Source of the DNA: Gonocerus acuteangulatus
Taxonomy: Eukaryota; Arthropoda; Insecta; Hemiptera; Coreidae
Reading direction: 5' to 3'
DNA length: 64,000 nt
Assembly: GCA_946811695.1 (NCBI GenBank)
Contig: OX328126.1
Location: 89,600,785-89,664,784, forward strand
Shown here: positions 1 through 10,086 of the stretch, piece by piece
How the letters are laid out: each line of letters begins with the position of its first letter
How positions within the stretch are numbered: position 1 is the first letter of the stretch
Position numbers and translations under genes: made by a program
Notes under the pieces: model-generated
What the model saw: only the letters and a program-made list of their open reading frames with translations
What the model was told of the DNA's origin: nothing
Database searches by the model: none

Positions 1-678
1 GGGGTTCATTCTGCACCTCATTTGTAGTTCAGTGGCGCAAAAATGAGCGTTCTATCTGAACATGTAGCTGAGCTATTCAAAGTTTTGTCTATTTTAAAAC
101 TATAGGGGTTTTCTATGGAAAACTGTGTTTTCCGGATTTCTGAATAATGTTTTGTTAATAACAACCACATTTTTAGAATCTGCATTAAATTTCCAATAAG
201 AAATTCCCGGTATTGAAATATTTCCCACGTAAATCAATTGCTTTAATAAATGTTAGCTATTGATATTAGCGTTTTCATAAATTATTCTTTTCTGAATCAG
301 CTGTTTGTAGACTTAGAGCTTTGCATCCACCGCAAAAGTTGCATTATTTAATAAGCTTTAAGATGGTACCTCGTTGTTTTAGAAAAAAAAATTGAATTTA
401 CTTATTTTTTTCTGATTTCTAAGTCAAAACCAATAAATGTGCTATAGCGTGAAGGATCCATTCTGTACACATCCTTTAATTTCACAAGATAATGGTTATG
501 TCCCATCCTTCCCACTCTAGGTACACACAATTTATGTTCTGGTTAATTAAGGGTGGAAGGACACTTCAGAATTAAGGACGAAAGAAGACAGAAGAACTTG
601 TTTACTCTGTTCTGAGAACTTCAGATGAGGTGCAGAATAAACCCCTAAAGTCATGTCATTTGAATGCGGGACACCCTG
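1..678. mobile_element. Mariner-like element, family A, right part (left end outside window)
   Basis: The block ends in CGGGACACCCTG followed by TA, and its last ~70 bases are the inverted complement of the first bases of the window (GGGGTTCATTCTGCACCTCA). The same ends recur at 30293 and 36809-40428, where both TIRs are present and flanked by TA, as in the Tc1/mariner superfamily. Internal sequence (pos ~150-560) matches the copy at 31890-33060. No intact transposase frame. The very start of the element lies left of base 1. Family placement rests on the TA target and CAGGGTGTCCC end, not on a protein match. Confidence 0.7.
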
Positions 679-811
679 TATGTATTAGAGAATCTTTCCT
701 GAAAATAAAGGCCACATCCCTTTTCCCGCTACTACGCCATCTACTTATGCAGGCTATGTATTATATCGTTTTCAGCCTTAGCTTTGGCTAAGTATTAATA
801 AATATTAAACA

Positions 812-1983
812 CTAGCTGAATACCCGTGCTTCACTACGGCCGATAAGTATTTCTTATATTGAGTTGAATAAGATATGATCAAAATTAACGCTGCTACATA
901 ATTTTTTACAGCTTATTATTGCACGGACTTTAAAGTTACCCAGGAAACGCCATGTGGAGGTAACCGTGCTTGTTTCCGTTAATAAAACTAACAAATTTGA
1001 AGTTTTAAGCACGTATCTCTTCGATTGACATCCCACCGAACATTACAACAGAATCTTATTGTAGAGAATTTAGTAACCTTTCGAATAGCCGCCTTCCACG
1101 TACTACGAGTTCCCAACCGTTTTCGAGATATTTTAGAAAATATACTGAGATCCGAAAACTTTGTATCACCATTCATACAACTTTTTCCCCATATACTTCG
1201 TTTCTGAATAGCCAAACAGAAAATTAGTTTTGAAAAGTATTTCTATCAATTTCTCTGGTCAATGGCTAAAGAACTCGCTTTAAAAATGGTTTCATTCGTT
1301 TTCCTACGTCAAGGAATGTTTCGCACAAATTTTGCTCCTAAAACCATGTTCCAGTAAACGGATTCTACTGGTTAATGAACTTGACCTTTTATATGAGAAG
1401 AAAGATTTTTGTACCAAATGTTATCAAAATCGGACCATTTTTGAGCCGATGAGGAACTTCTTAATAATTCAAACCCCCCTAAAAGTACTTAAACATTTGA
1501 ATATAAAAAAAAAAAAAACTTTCTTAGCGAGTGTTTACACTCTAAACGTATTGGCCGTGCAAAATTTCAAATTTTTGTGTCAAGTGGTTCGGGATATTAT
1601 ACCTCGGATGGGCCATCACCAGGGCGTAAACTCTATGAGGAACAAAGTCACATTTTATTTCTAGTAATTCAAGGACTGTCATCATAGTGGAAATTAACCT
1701 CAATTAAAAATAATACTATGAAATAGATAATGTACGGCAACAGCTGTTCTGTTATCGTCCTAGCAACGCATGCTGCCTAGGCTTGCCTGCTCTAACCAAC
1801 TAAAACTTTAAACCGCTCAAAAAATACTTAAAAATTCGAATATCGAAAAATCCTTTCTTAGCGAGCGTCTACGGTCTATAGGGAGTGTCCATGCAAAATT
1901 TCAAGTTTTTCTGTCAAGCAGTTTGGGCTGGGGGATGATAGGTCAGTCAGTCAGTGAGTGGTATTTGACAAATATATAGTAGA
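812..1983 (-). mobile_element. Non-autonomous Helitron (minus strand)
   Basis: Read on the minus strand it begins TCTACTATATATTTG at 1983 and ends GGGTATTCAGCTAG at 812, followed by T. These are the canonical 5'-TC and CTAG-3' ends of a Helitron. A GC-rich stretch (positions 816-842) precedes the CTAG end. No Rep/helicase frame is present, so it is non-autonomous. The inside carries an HINE-derived block at about 975-1480. The 5' end abuts the CTAG of another Helitron (see 1984-2066). Fragments like its 1580-1980 part recur at 43374-43748 and 60200-60551. Confidence 0.7.
975..1480 (+). mobile_element. HINE-B internal fragment inside Helitron
   Basis: The stretch from about 1005 (TTTGAAGTTTTAAGCACG) through the segment resembling 'caaaatcggaccatttttga' (1430-1445) repeats the inner part of the HINE-B elements at 30418-31788, 49456-52871 and 57272-58275. 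It lacks both HINE termini and the TA array. It is either a captured segment of the surrounding Helitron or an older insertion whose ends are gone. Confidence 0.55.
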
Positions 1984-2066
1984 CTAGAATTAGAGTTATT
2001 AGGGCGAGCAACTTCTTCGTTCTTACGCCCTTTCTATAGAAGTTAACGAAACCCATAGATATGTTT
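1984..2066 (-). mobile_element. Helitron 3' end fused to the preceding Helitron
   Basis: On the minus strand this block reads GGGCG...CGCCC (a hairpin) then AATAACTCTAATTCTAG, a Helitron 3' end. The CTAG (1984-1987) is followed directly by the TC start of the 812-1983 Helitron, with no spacer base. Only the last ~80 bases survive because an HINE end begins at 2067. Head-to-tail Helitron junctions are known from rolling-circle transposition. Confidence 0.6.
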
Positions 2067-2154
2067 TAACGCGGTTCCTCCCTCCCTCCATAGGGTGGAA
2101 CCCCGCTTATAGGGTTGACCTCATGACGCAATCCGGAAGTGCCGATGGTTCAAA

Positions 2155-2208
<54 letters not shown>
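2067..2208 (-). mobile_element. HINE-B 3' end with internal (TA)n
   Basis: On the minus strand it ends with a hairpin of the GGTTCC/GGAACC type and then CGCGTTAAAA, the diverged 3' terminus of the HINE-B family (compare 30418-30560, 36199-36310, 52733-52871). The conserved 'gcacttccggatt' motif lies at about 2128-2142 on the complement, and the TA array at 2157-2204 sits where every HINE-B has it. The rest of the element, beyond the TA array, is replaced by a PLE. Confidence 0.7.
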
Positions 2209-2209
<1 letters not shown>

Positions 2210-2249
2210 TTTGAGGTTTCTTCGCTGGGGAGAATTATTTGTGTTAATA

Positions 2250-2866
2250 CGGGATTCTCCAGCGGAGTAGCGCTGCCGTACGTCCGAGGGATAAGTGAGA
2301 AGATAGGCAGACTGTTCATAAGTCGAGGAGTAGACGTCGCTTTTCGACCTTTGGATAAAATAGGCAACTGGCTAGGATCGGCAAAAGATAAACAGAGGCT
2401 GCAAGACAAAAGCGTTTATCTTCTCCCTTGCGACTGTGGGACAGCCTACGTAGGACAGACGGGGAAGAAAGTAGCCACAAGAATAGGCCAACATTGCGCT
2501 GACTACCGCCTGAGACGCACAAAAACGTCTGCCGTTGCAAGACATGGCGAAGAATGTCCCGGGAAAATGCTCTTTGACGAAGCCAGAGTCCTAGTCAAAG
2601 AAGACAATCGTCAAAGAGGGCTAGTAAGAGAGGCTGTCGAAATATTCAAGCAACCTAAGACTCTGAACAGAGATGAAGGTATCATTCTACATCCCACATG
2701 GAAACCCGTTCTCAGAACTATTGAAGGAAGATCGGGTGGGAAAATACAAGCAAGCGCAAAGCAGCAAGACGTAGAACAGTCTCAAAGCAGTCCCATCGGC
2801 TCTACTCTATGTCAACAGGCCTCGGTACAACAATGTACATCTGAAACTTGCCATATGGCAATATGA
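2250..2866 (+). pseudogene. PLE reverse transcriptase C-terminus plus GIY-YIG endonuclease
   Basis: An open frame of about 205 codons after the TA-derived Tyr-Ile run. Order: a PLE-type RT tail (LPYVRGISEKIGRLF), then GIY-YIG with VYLLPCDCG and AYVGQTG forming the two signature strands, the conserved Arg in ATRIGQH, and the catalytic-type Glu in VREAVEIF, then NRDEG and W-P-L as in Penelope proteins. The domain is uninterrupted, but the RT catalytic core (YADD) is missing, so it is a truncated copy. The frame's first Met lies in unrelated HINE sequence and is not a real start. GIY-YIG assignment is firm. Confidence 0.85.
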
Positions 2867-2924
2867 TCAATCGAATATATAGGTTATTATAAAATAACAA
2901 GTATACAAAAAAAAATTAAAGACA

Positions 2925-2990
2925 TGGAGCGTCTGAAGAAGCAGAATGTGATTTCTGCGAAATATTACGCAAATAAATCGACCGCTGGAG
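2925..2990 (+). ncRNA. Hammerhead-like RNA motif in PLE tail
   Basis: CTGAAGA (2933-2939), A, stem GCAGAA (2941-2946), loop TGTGAT, stem TTCTGC (2953-2958), then GAAAT (2959-2963). This matches the hammerhead core CUGANGA-stem II-GAAA. Hammerhead ribozymes are reported in Penelope-like elements. Related sites at 4044, 9117, 25335 and 34614 keep the pairing with different bases. Stems I and III and the cleavage U-H were not identified with confidence, so activity is unproven. Confidence 0.55.
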
Positions 2991-3009
2991 AATGCCGTAT
3001 TAACACAAA

Positions 3010-3011
<2 letters not shown>

Positions 3012-3085
<74 letters not shown>
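3012..3085. repeat. (TA)n microsatellite
   Basis: About 37 uninterrupted TA units between the PLE tail and the Helitron at 3086. Translates to artefactual Tyr-Ile runs. Confidence 0.95.
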
Positions 3086-3088
<3 letters not shown>

Positions 3089-3551
3089 AATATATAAAAT
3101 TCTCGTGTCACAGTTTTCGTTGCCATACTCCTCCGAAACGGCTTGACCGATTTTGATGAAATTTTTTGTGCTTATCCGGTATCTATGAGAATCGGCCAAC
3201 ATCTATTTTTCATCCCCCTAAATGTTAGGGGTAGTCCACCCCTAAATTTTTTTTTTTATTTTTTAGACAAAATTTTTAATTTCTATTTTTTGTATGATAC
3301 AACATACAAAAATACAAACAATCCTCAATTTTCACCCTTCTACGATCAACCCTTATTTTTTAATAGCCATTTTAGTAATTTAATCATTTTTCCTCTCCGG
3401 TCGAAAACTGATCAATCGTCATTTAATTAGTTATCCCCACCAGATGTCTACATCTTGATAGCTGACCCGGAGTCCTGAATAGCAGAATAAATATTTAAAA
3501 AAAAATATTGAATCGACTGTTAGGCGGTACGAAGTTCGCCGGGTCAGCTAG
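3086..3551 (+). mobile_element. Compact non-autonomous Helitron
   Basis: Begins TCTAATATATAAAATTC (TC at 3086-3087) and ends GCCGGGTCAGCTAG (CTAG at 3548-3551), inserted between A (3085) and T (3552) as Helitrons do. Near the 3' end GGCG/CGCC can pair, and AGCTGACCCGG at ~3456 is complementary to CCGGGTCAGCT at the end. The 466-bp body contains the 'ttgaccgattttgatgaaat' segment that is frequent in arthropod Helitrons. No Rep/helicase. Confidence 0.8.
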
Positions 3552-3568
3552 TATATATATATATATAT

Positions 3569-3803
3569 TCTTTTTTATCTCAGGAGGCATGGGGTCGTTA
3601 AAGCAGTCTTCCTTTATTATTTATATATGTTTCGTGCATCTTTTCTTCGCACCTTTTCTGGGGCACTTCTTGCTAGGAAGAAAAGATGCACGAAACATGT
3701 CGGGCATATTAAATATAGTAGTATAATAAAGGAAGACTGCTTTAACGAGCCCATGCCTCCTGAGATAAAAAATAATTTAGATATATTGGGTCATCCACAA
3801 GAA
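3569..3803. repeat. PLE-derived palindrome A between TA arrays
   Basis: Outer arms: ATCTCAGGAGGCATGGGG... (from ~3577) and its complement ending at ~3772. A second nested inverted repeat of ~20 bases (AAGAAAAGATGCACGAAAC, ~3678-3697) pairs with 3628-3650. The GAAACATGTCGGGCATATT segment resembles PLE terminal sequence. The unit is bracketed by TA arrays at 3552-3568 and 3814-3859. The outer flank (TTTAGATAT.TTGGGTCATC) recurs at 16728-16750. Confidence 0.65.
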
Positions 3804-3809
3804 TAAATA

Positions 3810-3813
<4 letters not shown>

Positions 3814-3890
<77 letters not shown>

Positions 3891-3892
3891 TT
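3814..3892. repeat. (TA)n followed by (TG)n microsatellite
   Basis: TA repeats to about 3859, then about 15 TG units with one A interruption. Compound dinucleotide array; no coding meaning. Confidence 0.95.
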
Positions 3893-4131
3893 GTTCATTC
3901 GGCATCTGTCTCCAGCGGTCTTACTCCTCCTATCATCGCAATATTTCGCCGGATTCCTCTCCGGCTTCTTCTGGCCGTCGCTCATCCTTGCTGGTTGGTA
4001 AGGGAAGTGGGGTAAGTACCAACCAGCAAGGATGAGTGACGGCCAGAAGAAGCCGGAGAGGAATCCGGCGAAATATTGCGATGACAGGAGGAGTAAGACC
4101 GCTGGAGACAGATGCCGAATGAACAACACAT
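3893..4131. repeat. PLE-derived palindrome B
   Basis: Two ~110-base arms, 3893-4004 and 4020-4131, nearly perfect inverted complements around the spacer AGGGAAGTGGGGTAAG. The right arm carries a hammerhead-like site (4044-4074: CAGAAGA, GCCGGA, loop, TCCGGC, GAAAT), and the left arm holds the mirror copy. GACCGCTGGAGA near the ends matches the PLE tail at 2979-2990. TA arrays follow on both sides (3814-3859, 4165-4197). Confidence 0.75.
4044..4074 (+). ncRNA. Hammerhead-like RNA motif (palindrome B)
   Basis: CAGAAGA (core position 2 is A instead of U), A, GCCGGA (4052-4057), loop GAGGAA with overlap, TCCGGC (4064-4069), GAAAT (4070-4074). Compared with 2933-2963, three stem positions differ and their partners differ to match. 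The core change suggests an inactive copy. Confidence 0.45.
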
Positions 4132-4157
4132 TTAATTCCCAGCGAAGTAGCTTAAAA

Positions 4158-4199
<42 letters not shown>

Positions 4200-4474
4200 C
4201 ATTTTTTTTTAGTTCATTAAACTCTATCCGCCTTGCCTTATCTCTCGAATCCCTCCCTGATCCTAAGCAGGATATAATACGTTTTTATTGGGTTTCATGT
4301 AAGGCTTTGTTCATGTTTCGGCATTATTAAGGACATTTTACATTTTTGAAATCATCATTAGATTTGCTTTAATGCTCATGCACTTTCGATGTTCAAAAGA
4401 GTCCTTTCAAACCGCAATAACTGTTCAAAAAGATTATATAATGCACAATTGTATTCATATATATATATATATAC

Positions 4475-4518
<44 letters not shown>

Positions 4519-5295
4519 AATAATTTATTTTTTGGGGGTTTTGATTAATAATAAATTAATTATTCTTTAGGGAGACTAATAAACTTATTTTATGTACAGC
4601 TTAATGACTCTTTGTATTCTGAATTATTTTGATAAAATTGCATTTTTTTTTTTTTTTTAATATCCCTTTTCACCATTATAGATGGGCAATAATAGTAATA
4701 AATATCTGTTGAATACGTTTTAATAATTAAAAAACATCCAAGGTTGATAACAAATTATCGAAAAATTACATAAATATTTTCCTACAAGTTCTTTAATCTT
4801 TTCATTTATAATCTTTGATCGGAACTTATTAGATGTCTTGATAATAACATGTGCAAGCCTGAAAATTTCTTTATTATTATTATTATTAGCTAATATTATT
4901 GACGGAAAAAATATATATTGGATCTAACTATAAACTATACTGTAAGAATATTATAAACGGTTTCTACAAGTCTATTTACGTACTTTATGATTGTACAAGA
5001 ATCTTGGATTAATTAAACGGACCTTAATGAGAATTGAGTAATTATTTTTAGGCATGAAAATTGCTCATTCCAGAGAAAATAATATTCAGGAACGCCAGGA
5101 AATTGTGGTTAATTGATGAATAACACAAATTGGATTATCTTTTTTCCAATATATCATTATTTAATAAATTGTTTTTGTGTTTAATTATACTGGTAACAGT
5201 CCTTTTAGTTGGCTCGATAATTGTGAGATTATTTTCGTTATTCAGAGCGCGCACTAGGTCCTTCGTGTGCTCTTCCACTAACCTAATCTTGTCCC
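4132..5295. other. AT-rich spacer with two (TA)n arrays, no gene seen
   Basis: TA arrays at 4165-4197 and 4458-4512 (interrupted), poly-T at 4647-4659, and short ATT trinucleotide runs at 4874-4888. No frame with protein-like composition and no recognised repeat family. Confidence 0.7.
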
Positions 5296-5297
5296 AA

Positions 5298-5366
<69 letters not shown>

Positions 5367-5616
5367 GCTTGGTTCTAAAAGGGCCATTGTAAATTTTTTC
5401 ATATTTTGTGTTTTTTTATTTACTTCCCCTAAGATACATGCATAAAACCAAATATTCATGTATGTACACATATATATTTATATATCTGTATGAATATAAT
5501 ACAAATAAATATATATATAATATTTTTATATATTTGTTTTTTATATATTTTAAGGAAAGTAAATGAACACACAAAATATGTAAAAATTGACATTGGCCCT
5601 TTTAGAAACAAGCCAC

Positions 5617-5668
<52 letters not shown>
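5296..5668. repeat. Palindrome C bracketed by (TA)n arrays
   Basis: TA array 5300-5357, then an arm starting TGTGTGTGGCTTGGTTCTAA (5357-~5430), AT-rich spacer, then the inverted arm ending AGAAACAAGCCACAGA (~5553-5619), then TA array 5619-5667. The arms are ~70 bases. Same architecture as the units at 3552-3860, 3814-4197 and 25089-25490, but no hammerhead-like core was seen here. Confidence 0.7.
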
Positions 5669-5673
<5 letters not shown>

Positions 5674-5707
5674 TATTCGGGGGTTTCTTAATCTATGGGG
5701 GAGGGGG

Positions 5708-6022
5708 CGGGTGAGTTTAGCTCAGTGGTCGAGCACTGGACTAATATGCTGGAGGACCTGAGTTCAAATCCCGAGCAAGTACTAAAGATATTTCTTCTAG
5801 TGTCTTCGTTCAAGGGTTGAATTCGGCCTCCCTGGCCTCCCCTAGGCCAATCCAGCCTTAGATTATCAATGGGTACCTTTGGTGCTAATGACACAAGCAG
5901 TCGAAGCAGCAAGGGGGAAATCAGGCGGCTGGAGCATAGTACTGACCACACTATCTCCCTAGTGTGCCGTATGGTCATGAATCAGATACCTCTATAGTAT
6001 CTGCGCCTGTTACGGGACTGAT
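5708..6022 (+). mobile_element. SINE-B, tRNA-derived, near full length
   Basis: The 5' head has a pol III A box (TAGCTCAGTGG, 5719-5729) and B box (GTTCAAATCCC, 5762-5772) in tRNA-like spacing. It is followed by a unique body (AGTACTGACCACACTATCTC, CCTAGTGTGCCGT) and the tail GTATCTGCGCCTGTTACGGG. Other copies: 6325-6476, 17390-17480, 23287-23630 and 36510-36801. The anticodon arm does not look functional, so this is not called a tRNA gene. Confidence 0.85.
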
Positions 6023-6324
6023 TTTTTTTTTCTTAATCTAAGGGTTATTAAACGTCAACATTTCTCATCAAGACAATCTCTGTATAGGTAGAGAGGAAAT
6101 TCGCAAAAAAAAAAACAAAAAAAAAAACTCTGAAGAAACAGCTGGTGGATTTCTATTGACGGTAGGATTTAAAATTCTTAAGTAACTAACAGTTGGTAGC
6201 TCTGACTTATCCAAATAAAGTGCGCAAAACTATGTTACCCTAAAAAAATTGATAGTTTGGGGTGTACTTTGCACCGGCCGCGTTAATTTTCACCACGACT
6301 GACACCCGTTAATACATTTTTATA

Positions 6325-6476
6325 GACTGGATTGAACTAGGGACGGTCTGGGATCTTGAATCCAACCCACGAACGAAGACACTAGAAGATACAATCTTTA
6401 GTGTGCGTCGGAGTTTTGAACTCAGGCCATCCAGCATATTTGACAAGTGCCCTACCACTGAGCTAACCTCGGCCCT
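6325..6476 (-). mobile_element. SINE-B, partial (5' half)
   Basis: On the minus strand it begins GGCCGAGGTTAGCTCAGTGG and shows the B-box region, then the 'agatt...tctagtgtcttcgttcg' body, and stops at about 'ccctagttcaatccag'. The 3' half present in 5708-6022 is missing. Confidence 0.8.
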
Positions 6477-6479
6477 GGT

Positions 6480-6998
6480 ATGTTACAGTAATACTAGAAA
6501 TTATTTTCTGAATCATATCAATTAGATATAACTGATGATATGGGCGGATATCAGATCTGTCTGCTACTATGCAATTACAGTCATCGGATCACTAGAAGGA
6601 CTTAACGATCATGCTATTAGAATGGACAGTATGACCTTTTGGCGGGCTTTCTGCCTTTGTTTGCAACCTCCTGTTCGGACAGCTGTCTTTTTGGCGCGCT
6701 TTTATTCTAACACGTGGCTTACTTTGGATATCAGCTCTTAAACCTCTCAGCCACGCCTGTCCGACTAGCAATGATCTGCATGCGTGTTAACATTCTCACC
6801 TTCGCTTCATTAGTCCTTTTGGTCTTGTCGGCTTTATTCGTTCGCCGAGGAAGTCACGGGAATCTCCACGCTCTTCGTAATGCAACATTAAGCGAATCGT
6901 AGTAATATACGTCCGTCAGAGAGTGTAAGCTACTTGAATCCGACAAGCCTGTCCGTCGCGCAAGAGATGTGTATACAAATCATATTAACCAGGAATAT
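6480..6998. other. Low-repeat segment, possible host sequence
   Basis: No repeat family from the rest of the window is recognised here and GC content is higher than average. A short frame at 6780-6902 starts MRVNILTFASLVLLVLSALF, which looks like a signal peptide, but it stops after ~40 codons and has no recognised domain. It could be a first coding exon or chance. Confidence 0.35.
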
Positions 6999-7330
6999 AA
7001 TATATATATATATACATTACGTTGATAATCACATGTTTATCTTTCTTTTTTTTTTTTTTTTAATTTAATTTATTTTATTTTAGAAAATATCACAATCTAC
7101 AATTCAATTGTATTATGTAATTTGATACATGTTACTTGCTCACGCCTCAGGTTTTTCCAGTTGTCAACCGAATGCCTTCCTTGTTAGGAAGGATTCTAGG
7201 ATGACCTGGAGTTACCTTACGCCATCCAACCACACCCTGCGAGGATTGAAGGCTAAGGAGACGTGGGCTGTGATATCATGAGGAGAGGAAATATCCACAG
7301 ATATCACTCTCAATTTATACAATTATAATT
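6999..7330. other. TA run, poly-T and possible LINE 3' UTR
   Basis: Short TA run 6999-7014, then T16 at 7047-7062 followed by AATTTAATTTATTTTATTTT. The same layout (poly-T then AATTTATTTATTT) starts the jockey LINE at 58638 on the minus strand, so 7047-~7300 may be a minus-strand LINE 3' UTR. No coding remnant confirms this. Confidence 0.3.
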
Positions 7331-7513
7331 TCTTTGATCACTCCACGGATAGCTGTTTTTTTTCATTCCACGACACTTCACTGCCTAAGTAAGTCTCGGG
7401 GCCACTTGCTGTTAAGGCGTCTTGGTATGTTTATCTTTTTAATCAAAATATTTAATAAAATTGATTTGATTAATATTGTAAGCTACTTCAGCTATCAGAG
7501 ATCTGTGTTGTCT

Positions 7514-7662
7514 TTTTTCCTTTTTTTTTTTTTAACGGCCTATCAACGATTGGGCTATCTACAGGTTGTCGCCCGTTAAGAATGCCAACAGCACGTGGTC
7601 GGTCACCCATTCTGGTACTGGCCAGACGTTGCTTAACAACGCGGACCGGTATTGTCTGTTGT
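7514..7662 (-). mobile_element. 5S-derived SINE-D, 5'-truncated
   Basis: On the minus strand: a 5S rRNA-like stretch (TTGTTAAGCAACGTCTGG, GAATGGGTGACCGACCACG, GTGCTGTTGGCAT), then the body ACGGGCGACAACCTGTAGATAGCCC and the tail GTTGATAGGCCGTT plus poly(A) (T run 7521-7533 on plus). It matches 27668-27917. The first ~45 bases of the 5S head are diverged or lost. Confidence 0.75.
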
Positions 7663-9006
7663 GTGTATTGAACAAGTTAAATTAGTTGATTAAATGAAAG
7701 ATGTAATTTTATTGTCACTTACTTCCACCTGTTACATGATTAAAAATACACACTAAAAGCGTGTTCCACGTTTTTCATGTTCAGCTGGCAAAAATGGCCT
7801 CCTCGTGGTTAACGGTATTTCTAAATATTCATTTTGAAGTGGGGCTTGTCTATAAGAAATTGGCAAAGTACTGCTGCTAAGAAGTCAATATAACACAGCA
7901 TAGATTTTAACCATCCACTCTATTTCGCAAGTCTCAGTCCAAGAATCTTGGGACTCAGAGAGAATTAGGGTGGAGCTTCGTTTAATCAAATGAGGAGTTG
8001 AATTTCAAAACTTCTCTCGCCCATTTTGAAACAAAAATTGTTGAAAAATCATAAAAATGTCATGGTGTTTAAGAAATGCTAACAATCTTTCCAATTAAAA
8101 AAAAAAAAGGTTTTGGTTGAATTCTAGAATGTTATAATATCAAACTTTATATTTTTTGAGTTATTACACATTTTAGTTTGGAGAAGACTTTTTGATTGTG
8201 AAATTTGTAAATAAGAGACATTTTGGTTTCTCGACATGTTTGGGTTTTGTTAGTAGTTTCCAGTTTTTACAATTTCAATTAATACCTAATTTTTATCTTA
8301 GGAAATTACAGTGTTTGATTTAAATATACAAAGACATTAGTGAAAGAAATTGTATTCCGAAATTTTATTACAGAAATATCTTGTCTAAAATTCCAACAAA
8401 ATTATCGTTGAGTAGCTTAATAGCAGTTAATAAAAAAAAAAAAAAAATGAAAATAATATTTAGAAAGTAGAAATTTACAATAATCAGAAATTATGTAGAA
8501 TTAACGCCGATGATAAACAATCTAAAGTTCCTCTTGGTCTTTCATGGGCCCCCCTTCCCGTTCATCTTCCGATTTCACCAACATTTCGTTAGATGTTCTG
8601 TAGATAAGCACTAAAGATGTTCTGTAGATAAGCACTAAAGATGGAATAAAAGCCTTCACTGCAGCTTTCTTATTTTTGAGATAATAGGACTTATGATCTC
8701 CTCTTCTGCCATATTTTGCCAAAGCACGATGCTAGGTTCTCTAGTCTCAATAATATTTCTATAAAGTAATCATAGCGCTCAAATCACTCAGGGTTGCGAA
8801 CATTTCGGCATTGCACATTCTATTTGGAGGTGGTGACAATTGAAACGATAAGACCCTTGGCAAAATATGCTTTTTTTATCTATTTTCTATAAAAAAATTG
8901 TTTTGGACAAGACACTCATTTGAAAATCAGAAGGCCAAAACTTGTGTTCATGGAGGCGGGACAAGAGACGTTTCCTTAGCTCGTAGGCTTCCGCGGCCCG
9001 AGTCAA
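7663..9006. other. AT-rich spacer, no gene seen
   Basis: No recognised repeat family. A 28-base unit (AGATGTTCTGTAGATAAGCA...) is present twice in tandem at ~8592-8648. A-tracts at 8098-8109 and 8433-8447. No convincing coding frame on either strand. Confidence 0.6.
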
Positions 9007-9192
9007 TATTATAGTCTTCTAGTATTGACCGTGTCACAAACTTCTTTGCCGACGTTTCGCTAGTCATACTGCCAGCTTCCTCAGGGCTTAGTCTGACCAA
9101 ATTCTCAGACTGAGCCCTGAGGAAGCTGGCAGTATGACTAGCGAAACGTCGGCAAAGAAGTTTCTGACACGGTCAATACCAGAATACTATAA
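9007..9192. repeat. PLE-type palindrome D with hammerhead-like sequence
   Basis: Two inverted arms of ~85 bases (TATAGT.TTCTAGTATTGACC... and complement) meet around CCAAATTC at ~9097-9104. The right arm reads CTGAGGA (9117-9123), A, GCT...AGC, GAAAC (9143-9147), GTCGGCAAA, the same order as at 34614-34650. A head-to-head pair of PLE ends is the simplest reading. Confidence 0.7.
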
Positions 9193-9853
9193 TATTTGTA
9201 AGAGACGTTTTGATCCTTCTACAAGACAACCACCATCTTGCTTCAATGAGAGATGGACAAGAGTCGTTTTGGATTGAATTTTGTAAAGATTTTAGGGCGT
9301 TTTGAATGAAAATGTTTTCAGTTTCAGGGAGAGAATGGACAAGAGGCATTTTGAAATTCAACTCCCATATCTTGGTAAGTAACTAACGCACTAAACACTC
9401 ACCTATTGCAGCGCTTACCGCGAGACCAAGTAAATTATAAATTTATTAACGGATGAATAAAATAAAATATAACTTTCATTAAATATAAAGAGAGAGAGAG
9501 AAAGTTTTAACGATGAGTATTTTCTCATGGACTAAGTGAGATTTGTAATGTTTGGGAAGCTGAAAAATTAGGGGTGATTCGTATCGTGGGAATTGCTGAA
9601 GCCATCTTGACAGACATCAACAAGACAAGGATATTGCAATGTTTAGTTAACAATGTCATTCTCTCGGCAATGGGGAAAAAATGAGAACTTTTCATTTCGG
9701 TAATTAAGCTTAGTTTGGTAATATTGTTAAAGGCTTCAACCACCTACTCTACAATCGTTCCGAAATATTTGTGAACATCAGTAAATTATTATTATTTTAA
9801 TTTTTTCGATGCTCCACATTGTCTATGAATGGCATCGATTGCTGTGAACATCA

Positions 9854-9891
<38 letters not shown>

Positions 9892-10086
9892 AGAAAAGAA
9901 AAAAGAAGGAAATTTACTTCTAAATTTACAAGGTTTCCGCATAGTTGCTTTTCGCTTAACAGGAATTCTTAATCGTCTAAGGAATATGTAACAAAATACT
10001 GGGTTGGTGCAAAAATAATGCAGGTTTGGAAAATGCATTTTTTTTTAGGCAAGTGCTTGCCCGGTAAACAAAGATAATCTGCAGTC
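9193..10086. other. Spacer, no gene seen
   Basis: Contains (AG)n at 9490-9501 and a long A-rich tract at 9859-9905. No recognised repeat or protein. Confidence 0.6.

Larger units (their letters stand above)
2209..3011 (+). mobile_element. Penelope-like element, 3' part
   Basis: A 5'-truncated PLE: the C-terminal reverse-transcriptase region and GIY-YIG endonuclease are readable (separate entry), followed by a tail with a hammerhead-like motif (2933-2963). A 27-base inverted repeat, GTGTTAATACGG at ~2240 and its complement at ~2995, lies at the two ends of the unit. It starts right after a TA array (2157-2204) and stops in another one (3012-3085). PLEs are ancient retroelements distinct from LINEs and LTR elements. 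Confidence 0.75.

Noticed and set aside
1332..1664. 110-codon gene
   Set aside because: Lies inside a Helitron and spans HINE-derived sequence and an A-tract; composition is not protein-like.
5708..5775. tRNA gene
   Set aside because: A and B boxes are present but the cloverleaf is imperfect and the sequence is the head of a multi-copy SINE with a common body.
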